Counted from the first letter of the stretch, positions 1-12,061 are shown. The stretch: 64,000 nucleotides of DNA from Hippopus hippopus (GCA_946811185.2 OX328099.1:37621299-37685298); one strand, 5' to 3'. Translations and numbers: made by a program. The notes: a model not told the origin generated them from the sequence alone.

Positions 1-500
1 TTATGATCCTCTACCATAAAGTTCCACTCATGGTAAAGTACGGTCTTTTATGCATCCAATTATTTCCTGCCCTGAAGTGACCTTGTTCCTCATGTTATTC
101 ATAAAATGAAACCAGGACTGTTGCAGGATGACAAATACCCAGCTCCCCCCCTCCCCAACCCATCCAACAAATCTCTGGATTGGCAAAAAACCTGCTGTAA
201 TAATTGACCAATAAGAATGGAAGCTGCAGGTGAACAAGTTCAATAAGTTCCATTGGTAGGATGGTCACTCACTCGTCACAACTCAGCCGATTCTGTACTT
301 ACATCTAACCTCGTCTGTATAATGGTCGTCTCCATTTATAACTGCCAATCACATGATCTTATACATGCCGGCGCCACTGTAAGTCGTTTAGTAACGACAT
401 AAACAACCTCGATGAAGTTATTCACTATCGGTGAAAACTTCAATCGGAATTGATGAACCACATTAAAAAATGAACATACGAACTGTTTGTCAAATGGAAT
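1..500. other. No gene recognised
   Basis: No coding exon or repeat of the families described elsewhere in the window could be recognised here. A short C-rich run lies near 145-165. The part from about 250 onward may belong to the non-coding flank of the Tc1-like element that follows, but no terminal inverted repeat was found. Confidence 0.4.
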
Positions 501-547
501 ATAGTTAGAAAGACTTCAATAGAAAATTGAGACTCAAGTTTTCTTTT

Positions 548-1473
548 TTACGAGGAGCCATACAAATTTTCAGAACGGTAAACCTGCGTATTTCCAGCAA
601 TGAAATTTCTAGGTTGGGGTTGACGTCGACGTAAACGTCGCCCAATGTAATCCCATGCATGTTCAATGGGATTACAATCAGGGGAAAGTGCTGGCCATGG
701 CAACACATCAATGTGTCTATTCTGTAGAAAGTCCATGGTAATGCGTGCGACATGTGGTCGAGCATTATCATGTTATAAAACTAATCCTTGACGTTGTCTG
801 AAAAGGGGTACAACTACAGGTTGCAAAACCTGATTAATGTATTGCCTGGCTGTCAGATTTCCTTTAACAATGACTGAGACCTAAATCGACGATTTATGGC
901 TGCCCACACCATAATCCCACCGCCTGCGAAGCGATCATACTCCAGAACAGTGTTGTTTGAGTAGTGTTCATGACGTCGTCTATATACCCATATACGTCCA
1001 TCGGCGTTAGATAAGTTGAAACACGATTCATCGGAAAACACTACATTTTGCCAACGCTATCCTCTGTGATTTCGAGCCCATTCAAGACGTCGGTGACGAT
1101 GACGAGCCGTCAACACTGGACCACGTAATGGTTTATGACAGCGTATCCCACTGGCCAACAGTCGATTTCTTACAATGAACCAACTAATAGGCACCCCTCG
1201 GTTACCCACCACCAAACGTGACGTTGATTCCGCGGTCAAAAATCTGTCACGTAGGTGACGTTGACGGATATAATTATCCTGTCTCACTGACGTCACACGT
1301 GGTGCGCCTGACCTCGGCCTATCTGCAGCTGTTCCTGTCACCCTGACCTGTTGAACGAGACTCACAATTGTGGACCTAGCCACATTAAAATGTCTCGCAA
1401 TGTGATCTTGGGTAAGACCACACTCAAACATGGCAATACATCGAGCCCTTTCTTCAGCATTTAATCTCGGCAT
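548..1473 (-). pseudogene. Broken Tc1-like (DD34E) transposase
   Basis: Translated on the minus strand from the ATG at 1473, this starts MPRLNAEERARC and continues with an N-terminal helix-turn-helix region (HIARHFNVARSTI) and a GAPRVTS-type linker, as in Tc1/mariner transposases. An in-frame TAG near 1057 interrupts the reading just before the first catalytic Asp (VVFSDES). A frameshift near 853-860 precedes LTARQYINQV. A TAA near 775 precedes the second Asp (HDNARPH). The third acidic residue lies in NPIEHAWD, 34 residues after the second Asp, so the triad is DD34E. The C-terminus after RRRQPQPRNF does not match the family and is truncated. The gene cannot encode an active enzyme. It is a different lineage from the copy at 4922-5935. 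Confidence 0.85.
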
Positions 1474-1689
1474 TTTGAGAAAATCACGCTTTTCGAAAAA
1501 AATCGCTTGTACTCGGGTTCTGTGTCGTTGAATACATGTACCTCTGTAATTTTGATAAGCAAGACCACGTGGTTCATGACAACTGGCTTCACGAGCAAGC
1601 TGTGCACATAAGCTTGGGCTTAGCTTTTGGATAAAGCAAATCGATTCGATTTCGTGTTGGCTAGGTTTGTCGGCGAATATATATGTATG

Positions 1690-2040
1690 CATTATTTGCT
1701 TTCTCCAAAATGTTTTCTTATATTCAAATTATCATCTGTTTCTGATGGAGCGTTTCTTTTTCTCGTCAGCATAGAAAATAAATCTGCTAACCACAATGTT
1801 TTTACCATTGATAAAGAACTCTCTATTATTTGCCATCTGCAAATGCTTTCAATCGAGGGAAAGTAGACCACTTTCGGAATATGCAAATAAATATGATTAG
1901 GTGTGAACCAAATAAAAGAGTTAATATCAAAACATACACATAATTAAGAAATTTTAATAAATACTAGAAAAAAACATTTTGACAGAAAACAGCACTCTCT
2001 ATATTCACTCCAAAAGTGTTCTGCTCAAACACAAAAAGCT
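1690..2040. other. AT-rich sequence, no gene seen
   Basis: No exon with plausible splice sites and no recognised repeat could be seen. The short ORFs on both strands have no family resemblance. Confidence 0.35.
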
Positions 2041-3240
2041 GTCTACAGGAATTTATGAGTGTGCTCTTTACCAGACAGCAGTATTTTAGACTACACCAAA
2101 TTGAAAGTACTTGAAAATGACAAAAAATGGAGCTCAAATGATCAAATCTATATTATGAAAAGGTAGAAAACTTTGAAGGAAAAGAAGAAAATGCTGCATA
2201 CCAACATTCTCTTCTTTCCCAACAGTTTAGAATTGTTTGATAAAGGATTAGAAATGATTTTATTACGACTATCTATGTATAGGTAGGTACATTTTTGTTT
2301 TTTTTTCTCTAAAACTGTAGGATATTGCATTACATCACTGTCATAACAAGTCAGCCATTTTATCATAAATAAGCTGCCAATCTTTTGACACATTGTATGT
2401 AAACTTGCAGAGTTTTATTTGAAAATGAAAACATTTATAAAAAGTTTGGAGAAAAACAGTGAATCAAATGCAGATATTTCATAACCTCTTTGCAAACATA
2501 CAAGGGTCCACACTTGTCCACATTAAAGCATTTGCAGACCACTAATTAAACTGCAGCATAGAAAATACTGTGGGAAAAGAAGAAAATGTTTGTCACTGGC
2601 ATTTTCCCCTTTTTCCACAGTATTTTAACACTTTACCACATAATCTTGAGTTTTGACAACCCTGCGAAATAATCCTTTTAAAACATTGTGGGAAAGTAGA
2701 AAATGCTGTCAATCAGCATTTTCTCCCTTTCTCACAAGGTCTTCTATCCTATCAAAGACGAATTCCATCATTTAAAGCCACATTTAAATTGTCGTCTGCA
2801 AAAGCTTTCAATTTGGTCAAGTCTGCTTTTTCCTCCTAAAAAGTTAAAAATCTTTCTTCTTTAGGGTTGTAAATAAACACTAGAATGTTTGGTATAGGAA
2901 TAAAAGCTAAAGCCATGTCAAATCTGAGATCATTATATGTCAAGATTACTGCTGTTTTCTGTGCACTCTTATCTTGATTTACACTGTCTGCAAAAGCACT
3001 TATAACCCTCTACAAACTTTTAAAATTTAAAACTCAACCAAAGCATTTGCAGAGGACATATTAAATGTTGCTCAAGTGATGATCTCTGTCTTTGATAGAG
3101 TAGAAAGCAATGTGGGAATGGAGGAAATGCTGGATACCAGCATTTCTGGATACCAGCATTTCTCCTTTTCACAATGTTTTCAAAAGCCTTCTGTTTCAGG
3201 ATTGTTAAAACTCCTAAATTGTATGGTAAAAAGGTAAACC
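2041..3240. repeat. Decayed palindromic MITE cluster (about 4 copies)
   Basis: Recognisable remnants of the 229-bp TTAA MITE occur at about 2041-2260 (+), 2500-2627 (+), 2628-2830 (-) and 3005-3235 (+). Each keeps part of the GAAAACATTGTGGGAAAAGG arm, the AAATGCTGG core or the AAAGCATTTGCAGA long-arm motif. The copy near 3130-3165 has a tandemly repeated core motif (CTGGATACCAGCATTTCT). Confidence 0.7.
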
Positions 3241-3790
3241 TTTACCACACTTTCCTGTGTTTCAACTAGACTGATATAGAGGTCTTTGTATACAGTATTC
3301 GAGAAGGAGAAAAAAGCCAGTAACCAGGGTTACCCATCGCTTCCCTGACCCATTCCAATACAATCCCATATTTAAACAACCGTGAGTATGCAATGGCAGA
3401 TTTCAACAACACTGATGCCTGCAACATGCTTTCATTTTAGACAAGTCTAAAATATTGCTATTTGGTAGAGGGTCATACATCCTTGTAAAATATGAGCAAT
3501 CCATGAGGCTAACACATGAAATATGGACACATCATGGTAAAGGGAGAAACTGCTTCAAAAACTAGTCTTCCTTGGAACAAAACAAGTCTCTAGTAGCCTA
3601 TAATATGATAAGGTCACAGAACTTTATGATGATTAAACAGATAACATTGTCTGTCTTCCTATTGTTTTTATCACCAAGACCCTAACATGATTGATGGCAA
3701 GAAGCTGATATAAAAGCTTACTCTTCTGTTGAATAATATCGCTTCAACCAGTACCATTGTCAAGAAAACGTGATCAGTGTCCACAAAGCA
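3240..3790. other. No gene recognised
   Basis: Apart from a short MITE-like end near 3415-3475 (TTTAGACAAGTCTAAAAT), nothing recognisable is seen in this stretch. Confidence 0.35.
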
Positions 3791-3794
3791 ATCT

Positions 3795-4470
3795 AACCTT
3801 TTACCAAACAATCCATGTGTTTTTTTCTAGAAAGAAGGCTAATTTTGAAAACATAATGGGAAATTAAGGAAATTCTACTTGACAGCATTTTCTACTTTTT
3901 CCACAATGTTAACTACTTTTTCAACGACAAATTTGATTATTGGAGCCACTTTCAATTTGTTGCTCCAGATGCTTGTAATAAGAGAATGTTACTGTCTCTC
4001 TTTGCAAGGTAAGCAAACATTGTGGAAAACAGAGAAAATACTGGCTTCCCACATTTCCCCCTTTTCCAAGAACATTTTCAAAAATCCTTTTTCTTTGGGA
4101 TTTTAAAAGTCAGGATTGTGTTGAAAAGGTTTAACCTTTGGACTATTATAACAATGGAAAGGTGACCCAGATACTGCAAGGGATAGACAAAAGCCCCATA
4201 GGTGAATAGCCCCCTCTCCCCAGGGGACACCCTCCTTCCCCCCCTTCTCCCCAAGTGAATAGCCCCCAGGGGTAAGAACCCCAAAGGTGAAAAGCCCATA
4301 AAGATTTAAAGGCTAATACCCTTAACCCTTTATCAAACAATACTGTATTTGAACAGCCATGAGGAAGAAGCTGTTTGAAAACATTGTGAGAAAAGGAGAA
4401 AATACTGGAAATCGAATTTTCTCTCTGCAAGCAATTTCCCCTTTTACCAAGATGTTTTTAAACACTCAGA
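3795..4470. repeat. Decayed MITE cluster with C-rich insert
   Basis: Three decayed copies of the TTAA MITE are seen at about 3797-3970 (-), 3985-4135 (+) and 4320-4470 (-). Between them, 4190-4300 is a C-rich stretch in which a short GGTGAATAGCCCC motif recurs. Confidence 0.6.
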
Positions 4471-4675
4471 AATTGATCTAAAGATTATCTTGGTTATTTA
4501 ATATTTAACTTTCGTTTTAAACAAAGATTTATGTCTAAAGTTGTCTGCTGCTTTGTTTAAAGGCATAGATAGTTAAAGATACATCCTTACAGCCACAGAG
4601 AAAAAAAAAACTCTTGAAATTTGATAGACTGTAGAGTGGTTCAGAATTTAGTCATATGTACAAACATAGATAAAT

Positions 4676-4714
4676 TATATATATACACACACATACACAC
4701 ACACACACACACAC
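4676..4714. repeat. (TA)n/(CA)n microsatellite
   Basis: A TA run passes into a CA run, ending directly at the left edge of the Tc1-like element. Confidence 0.9.
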
Positions 4715-6215
4715 GACACAAAAAGAAACGCAACACCAAAATTATATCAAAATATATAATGGAAAATTTCATACTTCTGAAACATTTTTGACTAACTGAA
4801 ATTTGGAATGTTCCCTGGACTTAATTACAAAAACTTATCCAATTTCATAAACAATTGAGATGTGAAAATAAGCTTACTTTGTCACTTGGGTGGTCATTTT
4901 TGCAGATAAAACACTAGTAGGTCAGTATCGTGTGTGACCCCCGTTAGCTGTGAGTCCTGCACATACGCTTCTTGTCATAGACAGTATCAGGTGGTTTATC
5001 TGAGCTTGTGGAATGGCATTCCACTCCTCTTGTAGTGCTAGGCGTAGTGTTTGAAGCGTTGCTGGGGGTTGAGGGCGGCGTCGTATACGTCTATCAAGGA
5101 CATCCCATAAATGTTCAATGGGGGACATAGCGGCGCTGTATGGAGGCCAATCCATTACATCAACGTTGTTTTGGTGTAGCTAATCCATGCTAAGCCTCGC
5201 CACATGAGAACGGGTGTTGTCCTGCTGAAAAGTGACACCATGTTGACAAACGAAAGGCACGACGAATGGCTGTAGCACAACATCAATGTAGCGTCAAGCA
5301 GTTAACGTGCCTTCAATAAACACCAAAGGCGTCCTGTGGCCATAACATATACTGGCCCAAACCATAGGTCCACCTCCTCCAAAACGATCACGTTCCAGCA
5401 AGCAATTATCCTTATATCGTTCCCCACGATGTCTGTAAACATGTTGGCGTTTGTCTGCTCTGAACAGAAGGAACCTTGATTCATCGGAAAACATCACACG
5501 TCTCCAATGATGAAGAGGAAATGCATTTAGCCGATGATGGTTTAGCCAGTTCATCCTTACTCGACGTCGATGCTGTGTTAAAGGCATACCAACATATGGA
5601 CGACGGGGTCTTAAACCAAACTCTCGAAGATGGTTCCTTACAGTGCCAGTGCTTATTATGTTGTTGTGTGCTCCATGAGTAGCTTGGGCAGTTTCAACAG
5701 CAGCCAGAAAACGATTTCTAAGATGAGATAGGCAAATGTACTGGTCTTGCCTACGTGACGTAACTCGTGGGCGTCCACTCCTGGGTTTCGTTGTCCCTGT
5801 CTGTTGTAGACGCGAGAATAGTTGAGAAATGGTGGATCTACTCACACTGAAATGTCTTGCAACTGCTGCTTGTGTAGTCCCTGTTAGCAACATATAGACT
5901 GCCGCATTACGTTGATTTTGAGTCAAGCGTACCATCACTGCTGGATTTTTGAAAGTGGACTTTGCTTTGCAACACGTTAAGCAGTAACAATACCCAAACA
6001 AAATTTAAATTTCCACTCACATGTACCTTAGTGCACGAGAAAAGTGTATAACGTAATTGTGATCACCCTACCGTGATGGGCACATGTTTCAAACAAGTTT
6101 TGTCCTCAATAAAGATGTCTATTATTCGGAAACCATGTCTTGAAAGGATAAATATCCAATGACTATATTTATGAAATATTTCATTTTTTATTTTGATGCG
6201 TTTCTTTTTGATTTC
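4715..6215 (-). mobile_element. Tc1-like DNA transposon, decayed
   Basis: The transposase pseudogene at 4922-5935 is flanked by an inverted pair: CAAAAAGAAACGCA at 4719-4732 and its reverse complement at 6197-6210. The pair probably belongs to the terminal inverted repeats. The total of about 1.5 kb fits a Tc1/mariner element. A clean TA duplication was not resolved because both flanks are TA-rich, so the exact ends are uncertain. Confidence 0.7.
4922..5935 (-). pseudogene. Tc1-like (DD34E) transposase with two in-frame stops
   Basis: The minus-strand frame from the ATG at 5935 (MVRLTQNQRNAAV) to the stop at 4922 stays in one frame for about 338 codons, the usual Tc1 transposase length. The order is an N-terminal helix-turn-helix (VARHFSVSRSTISQLF), the GRPRVTS linker, then the catalytic DDE domain: first Asp in VMFSDESRF, second in FQQDNTRSH, third acidic residue in SPIEHLWD, exactly 34 residues later. 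Only two lesions are seen: a TGA at 5294-5296 before RYIDVVLQ and a TAG near 5179 inside LSMD-LHQNN. Both are one base change from the Arg and Gln codons expected there. The copy is therefore fairly young but inactive. Confidence 0.9.
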
Positions 6216-6480
6216 AGTATATATATGGTGTATTATAGGGATAAATACATATATTGGAAATCTTCTGTTAAAAACTGGAAACGTTACAACAGTGTTTTCT
6301 TTTTATGGCCTCCAGAAAATGAAATGCATTTTCTATTGGTTGTAATCTATGCAACCTAGCAACTGTCAGGGGCAACACTTGGCATGAAGATACAAGAATG
6401 ATTATAGTTTGATAAAATAAAGATGTAATGGGTTAAAAACTGGCTGAAAATGAGTATAGCTGTCTCTTTTACCCTGTACA
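6216..6480. other. No gene recognised
   Basis: No feature is seen other than short non-descript ORFs. A similar stretch recurs at 12750-12920 (GAAATGCATTTTCTAT near the start, GGCATGAAGATACAAGAAT further on), so this is part of an unnamed dispersed repeat. Confidence 0.35.
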
Positions 6481-6674
6481 GAACAACGCTGAGTTTTAAA
6501 AACCCCGAGTAAGAGAGTACTGAAAGCATTGTTGGAAAAGGAGAAAATGCTGGTTATGATGTTTTCTATCTTTCCATGATTAAATTCCATCACTTAAGCC
6601 ATATTTGATTTGTCATCTGCAAATGCATTTAATAAGGACCAGTCTAAAATTTTGTTGTCTGGTAAAGATTTAAA
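6480..6674 (-). repeat. TTAA MITE, partly decayed
   Basis: The minus-orientation copy keeps the short arm, half of the core and the complete long arm ending in GTCTGGTAAAGATTTAA. The second half of the central palindrome is eroded. Confidence 0.75.
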
Positions 6675-6689
6675 GGAAGACATTTCAAG

Positions 6690-7450
6690 TTTCTGATAAA
6701 TTCATAAAATTCCATTATGAAATGGTCATCAATCATTGTCTGGTAGGAATCTCCAGACAAATTACTGAATGGTTAAACCTTCTTTGTGTCCGGCAGGAGT
6801 GGTGATACTATATTTTAATTCACTTGAGAATTATGCCTATGAGTTCAGAACTTGGTGACCGTTTGTGATCATTTTTGTTTTATGAATCAAACTATTTAAA
6901 TAAAAGATCATACAACTTCTAAAAAAAAAATAATTGCAAGATCTAGCCAAAGTATATAGTATTCCTGAACAATCTGTTTTAGTTAGGCTTGTAGAATAAT
7001 ACTAATCAATATGATTTGACCAAACAAGTCAGTTCAATGGTAGATCTGCGAATCTTTTCATGCAGCAAGTCATGTGATTTCCTTTTTCAACTTTGCACAG
7101 AAAATAGAAATTCCAAATTCTTTAATAAGGCACAATTCACCATCTTCTCTGATTACACAGAGAGGAAAGTTTCCGGCAATTAGCATCAGGACAATAATTA
7201 TTAGTTTTTCAGCCTTGAAATCCTCAGTGACCTTGATAGTATGCAGTGACCTTGATAATATGCATTAACATTGACAATATGCCCCTTTATATTTTCTTGC
7301 TCTGTTTTTTCTATTAGAGATAAAACAGATGGTACATCAATGCAGTTATATGTTTGTTTTGCATGGGAGTTTTACAAGGCTTTCATTTTTTTGCATTTCC
7401 ATCATTTCATAGTGAAAGCCAAGTTACTAGACAAATCAATTGTCAATTAC
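6690..7450. other. No gene recognised
   Basis: The stretch is AT-rich. A short local duplication around CAGTGACCTTGATA is seen near 7230-7260. No exon is supported. Confidence 0.35.
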
Positions 7451-7454
7451 AAGG

Positions 7455-7688
7455 TTACCCGTTGACCACACAATCCCGAGTTTTAATGACCCTAAGGAAA
7501 CAGCCTTTTGAAAACCTTGTGGAAAAAGGAGAAAATGCTGCTTTCCAGCATTTTCTCCTTTTCCAACAAAGTTTTCTACACTTTCACAGACAATTATCGT
7601 CATTTCAGCTAAATCTAATATTTTGTCTGCAAATGCTTTCAATTTACACTAGTCTAAAATTTTATCATTTGGTAAGTAGTTGGGTTAA
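7455..7688 (-). repeat. TTAA MITE, near full length
   Basis: The copy runs from a degraded left end (TTACCCGTTGACCACAC) to TTAA at 7685-7688. The core palindrome is intact in outline. Confidence 0.85.
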
Positions 7689-7931
7689 TTGCAATACCTG
7701 GCTCAACAAGGACACTCACTAATGACTAATGTAGCTAGCATGACTCAATAAAAGACCTCCTGACTTCCAACAGCTTTAAACCATCATAGCACTTAGGAAC
7801 CAAGTACCAGACAAGATTTGCAGTGCCCTCCCAAAGAATTTAATCAATCATTTGACCAGCTGCAGGACTAAAACCAGAATTTCTTAATAAGAGATCAAAT
7901 ACCTCTAACTAGCAAGCCTCCCTCACTGGAT

Positions 7932-8292
7932 TTTTACAATACAATCTCATGTATTTATGAGCCCGAGGAAGAGGGTTTTTGAAACATTGTGGGAAAAGGA
8001 GAAAATCTATGTAAACCAGCATTTTCTCCTTCTCCAACAGTCTTTTCTACCCTTTCAAAGACGAAATGAATTTTATCAATAAACACATTACCAAACACTA
8101 AAATTTCAGACTTACCCTAATTTAAAGAGTTTGCAGACAACAGAACTACTAAGAAACAGAAACTAGTACCTTTGGAAGGAGAGAAAACATTGAGGGAAAT
8201 GGAAAGAATTTTCTCCTTTTCTCACGAAATTTTCTAAAGCCTTCTCCCTGAATGTAATTAAAACTCTAAATTGCATGATAAAGGGTTGAACC
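7932..8292. repeat. Two decayed TTAA MITEs
   Basis: A truncated minus copy at about 7932-8070 is followed by a plus copy at about 8087-8292. The long-arm motif (TTTGCAGACAACAGAA) and short-arm end (GCATGATAAAGGGTT) are visible. Confidence 0.7.
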
Positions 8293-8355
8293 ACATTTGA
8301 CAATGGTATGTTGTCTGCAAACACTTCGAAAATGAAAAAAATTGTCTGATATAAG

Positions 8356-8583
8356 TTAACTCTACCAAACGGCAAAATTTTAGACTGGTCCAAATTGAAA
8401 GCATTTGCAGACAACAAAATAAAAGTGACAGAAAATTTGAAATTTGTTTTGGGACGGGAAGAAAACATTGTGGGAAAAGGAGAAAATGCTGGTTACCAGC
8501 ATTTTTCTCCATTTCCTACAATGTTTTCAGAAGGCTTCTTTCTCAGGGTCGCTAAAAGTCGGGATTGTGTGGTAAAGGGTTAA
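8356..8583 (+). repeat. TTAA MITE, full length
   Basis: This complete 228-bp copy runs TTAA to TTAA. The long arm is AAATTTTAGACTGG and the core is GGAGAAAATGCTGGTTACC. It ends GTGTGGTAAAGGGTTAA. Confidence 0.95.
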
Positions 8584-8651
8584 CCAGGCTCAAGAAGGTC
8601 AACCAAACCTAAGTACAGGCTATATTGTCACTTGATATGCTCAGATTAGAA

Positions 8652-8869
8652 ATAACTCTTTACTAAACAACATGGTTTCAGACTTGTCTATATTAAATGG
8701 ACTCGCAGATGATGAATTAAAGGTGGCTCCAATGATAGACTTTGTCTTTGGGAGGATAAAAACACTGTGTTTAAAGGAGAATATGCTAGTAACTAGCATT
8801 TTCTCAATTTCCTGTAATGTTTTCTTACTCAGGGTTTTAAAAACTTGGGACTGTGTGGTAAAGGTTTAA
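8652..8869 (+). repeat. TTAA MITE, near full length
   Basis: The copy is slightly diverged. The left end reads ATAACTCTTTACTA and the right end GTGTGGTAAAGGTTTAA. Confidence 0.85.
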
Positions 8870-9149
8870 CATATTGTATATGAGAAAATTTTAGCGACGT
8901 GGAAGTTTCTGCAATTTCGCGAATTTTAAAAATTCACAAACTTTTCTGTTCGCATATTTCACTACAAGTATACTAACAAATAATGAGTGTCTTGAATTTA
9001 CAAAGATTTCAGTACGCAAAATGTTAGTAATCGGTAAATCACAAATTTTTCGACAGTGTATATATCCAAGTATACAGTATTCCTGAAAGAAATTGGCTGT
9101 AGCACAGTTCCAATATGAACAAATGTAACAATTTTGTCATGTGATAAAA

Positions 9150-9370
9150 GAATTAACGACGTTTCGTCGGGTTGTCATTGCGCAACATTTCCGCGCATTT
9201 TCTGTTTCCTTGCGCGTAATTCGTTCGATTGTAGTACTTTTATCGGACTGCCGATTTCAGCTGCAAGATGTGGAGGAAGTAGTGGTAGATACAAGTTTTT
9301 TTTAAAGATCAATGTATGAAAGTGTAAACCGTTCCAAAACAGCGGACACGGAACAGGTACATTTTTCGGA
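9150..9370. promoter_or_regulatory. CpG-dense island-like stretch
   Basis: CpG dinucleotides are crowded between 9150 and 9370 (for example CCGCGC, TGCGCG, TTCGTTCG), while flanking DNA is CpG-poor. This resembles a promoter or an unmethylated exon. A plus-strand frame from 9312 starts MYESVNRSKTADTEQ and meets a possible donor (CAG/GTACAT). A minus-strand frame reads HLAAEIGSPIKVLQSNELRA. I recognise neither, and neither is supported as a gene. Confidence 0.3.
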
Positions 9371-9583
9371 CATCACTTATCCGGATAGTAAGTTTGGTGT
9401 GAGAAAAAAGAGAAAACTACACGCAATTCTCCTTTTCAGTGTTTTCAAAGTCTCTTTCCTGGATATTCATATAAATCGGGATCGCTTGATTCATTTTGCT
9501 ATAAGATTCATCTGTAATTTCGAGTAATTCCTGGACAGTTCTACTTTTATTGTTTTACCATCCATAAAAAATGTACTATTTCG

Positions 9584-9790
9584 CATTAACCCTTTCCTAA
9601 ATGAATTGAACAGGAACTTCTAAATTGAAAGAAGCTGCAGATAACAAATTTAAAAAAGGTATTAATGCAAGTTGAAATGCCGCTTGTGTAAAAATATTGT
9701 TGGGAAAGGCAAAATTGCTTGTTATGAGCAATTACTCTTTTTACCAAAATGTTTTCCAAAGCCATCCTATTCCATTGTTCAAACGAGTAT
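9584..9790 (+). repeat. Divergent MITE with alternative core
   Basis: The framework of the TTAA MITE is present, but the core is AAATTGCTTGTTATGAGCAA, a GCTTG/CAAGC-type subfamily, instead of the common AAATGCTGGTTACC core. Confidence 0.65.
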
Positions 9791-9799
9791 ATATCGGGG

Positions 9800-10880
9800 A
9801 AAGGCAATATTATCTTTATTGTGAAAAAGATATTAATTTGTGCTGAAAATAATTAATCTTACTTATTAATTTGAATCTTGGGTGATTTGTGTCAGTTTCG
9901 TTGTTCCAAGGGAGGTAATTGAGTCCAGAAATGGGAAAAGTAGCTGGGCAACCTATCATTTTTTTTGCATTTTTTGATAAAGGATATACCCATGTTTATA
10001 TCTGCGAAAACTAAGAAAAATCTCTGTGCTAGATTTTTTTGGAAGTCAAATAATGTCTTGACTTTCTATAATAAAATGATCTTTTTGGCGGTTATGGATG
10101 TTATTGAAACATCGATAGCGGGTCATTAATTTGAAACAAATATTAATTTCTCATCAAGTTGAGAGGATCATCAATCGATTTCTTATGAATTTAAAACACA
10201 CAGAACATGATTTGGCTGAAATGATAGACTTTACTCACAAAATTCTGATGTTTGCTGCAAAAACTGGGTTTTTGTGTAATTTGAAAGAAGGGTTATGTTC
10301 TTTATGGGCTCAGAACATTTTTGTTCATCTGGTTAGGTCTGATTATCTCTTCATATACTGAAAGAATATACCTTGAAGTGTCTCTGTGTCAAATTTCGCA
10401 AAATTCTCTGCGCTAGAAATAACTCACTGAAACGCCTTTAAAAGGAGTCAAGAAGGTTAATAAAATAAAAATACAAGCTAATTATTCATTGGATATGCTC
10501 AAATTAGATCAACATAATTATTATTCCTAAAACAAATTTTTAACAGTAGAAAACTTTAAAACTTCCTTGTGGCATGAGAATATAAAGTGACTGATTTTGG
10601 TTTTTCATTGTCGCAACAAGTTGCCCATATGGGTGACACCCCCAAAAGTCTGTTACTGTTACACCCCCATTCCATTGAGCTACGATTCCACTGCGCTCAT
10701 GTCGATCATGGTGCTTCTCCAAAATCTTCCAAATCACCACAGAAATGCCCACATGTGCAAAATTTTGGGACTCATGTATTTTCAACATAATTGATACGCT
10801 TCAGTACCAATCTCACGGCACTGGTCATGACCCTGTTGCATCGGTGTTGCGCTTCTAAGGCGCTTGAGGCCTTTCCAAGA
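9800..10880. other. No gene recognised; possible tRNA-like fragment
   Basis: There is no supported exon. On the minus strand near 10660-10690 a motif like a polymerase III A box (TAGCTCAATGG) lies in sequence that could be an old SINE head, but no B box was found. Poly-T runs occur near 9961. Confidence 0.3.
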
Positions 10881-10888
10881 CACTTTGC

Positions 10889-11042
10889 TAAAATGGCTGA
10901 ATTTGTCTATGTGGGGGCAAAACATTCAGTCAGTAAAGGTGAAAATGCTGGTAATTAGCATTTTCTCCTTTCCCTACATTTTTTTCAAAACTGCCATTTT
11001 CCAAGGGTCATTAAAACTCAAGATTGTATGGTGAAGGGTTAA
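10889..11042 (+). repeat. TTAA MITE, 5'-truncated
   Basis: Only the core and the short arm remain, ending with TTAA at 11039-11042. Confidence 0.8.
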
Positions 11043-11189
11043 CTACTTTGCAGACAGAGTATATCACAGACTGTTCAGAACACAGCCAGCTGAATCTGTG
11101 ATCTTCATGGACTGATCCCTCTTATAAAAGATACTATGATTGAAACCATCTAGAAACTACAATATCTGCATCCTTAATTAATCCCTGTC

Positions 11190-11312
11190 CCTTGTTTAAC
11201 GATCCAGAGACAAGCCTTTCGAATACATTATGGGAAATTGATAGAATGCTGGTAACCAGAATTTTCTCCTTTTCCCACAATGTTTTCCATAGTTACAAAG
11301 ACAAATATCATC
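11190..11312 (-). repeat. TTAA MITE fragment
   Basis: The short arm and core (GCTGGTAACCAG) are present. The long arm is cut by the next copy. Confidence 0.75.
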
Positions 11313-11314
11313 TT

Positions 11315-11542
11315 ATAACTCTTTACCACAAGACAAAATTTAGACAGATCCAAACTGGAAGCATTTCCAAAGGATATAGTAAATGTGGTACAAGTAATAG
11401 GATTTGTCTGTAAAAGAAAAGAAAACATTGTGGAAAAAGGAGAAAATGCTGGTTACCAGCATTTTCTCCTTTTTCCACTATGTTTTCAAAAGCTTTTTTC
11501 CTAAGGGTCGTTAAAACTTGGGATTGTGTGGGAAAGGTTTAA
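11315..11542 (+). repeat. TTAA MITE, full length
   Basis: This 228-bp copy has an intact core palindrome (GCTGGTTACCAGC). It appears to have truncated the preceding minus copy and is followed by a loose long-arm fragment, so it probably inserted into an older copy. Confidence 0.9.
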
Positions 11543-11965
11543 ACCACATTAGATTTTTGTCATCTGCAAATGCTTTCAATTTAGTCAAGTCTAAAATTTT
11601 GTCATTTGGTAAAGAATTCATCATTTACCAAACAATCCCAATTTTAAGAGCACTGGAGGAAGACATCTTTTGAAAACATTGTTACAAGTGTTTTCTGCTT
11701 ATCCTATGATGTTTTCTACCCCTTCACTGTCAGACAAATCCCCATCAATTGAATCATTTTACCAATCAGTTCCATGTTATAATAACCCTGAGGAAGAAGC
11801 CTTTCGAAAATAGAAAAAAAGGAGAAAATGCTAGGTCTCCTACAATGTTTTCTACTATAAATCAAATACAGAAATCCTCTTTTGAGGTACTATTAAAATG
11901 TTGTGTACAAATACTTTCATTGCACTTGAGTGTAAAATTTTTTTGTATGGTAAAGGGTTGATGTC
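11543..11965. repeat. MITE fragments
   Basis: A long-arm end is seen at about 11543-11612 (CTGCAAATGCTTTCAATTT), a fragment at 11625-11720, and a decayed minus copy at 11755-11962 with an internal deletion in the palindrome. Confidence 0.7.
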
Positions 11966-12061
11966 TGCAAAATGCTTTCAATAATAAGAATGATTCTAAA
12001 ATTTCATCCAGTAGTTTTATTGGCTTTAAATGTGCATTATCATTTATAGTAGTAGGCACTT

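Noticed and set aside
4146..4430. 94-codon minus ORF in C-rich DNA
   Set aside because: It lies across low-complexity sequence and MITE remnants, with no coding features.
10540..10794. Overlapping 65-82-codon ORFs on both strands
   Set aside because: No recognisable domain or splice context. The region may hold an old tRNA-like fragment.
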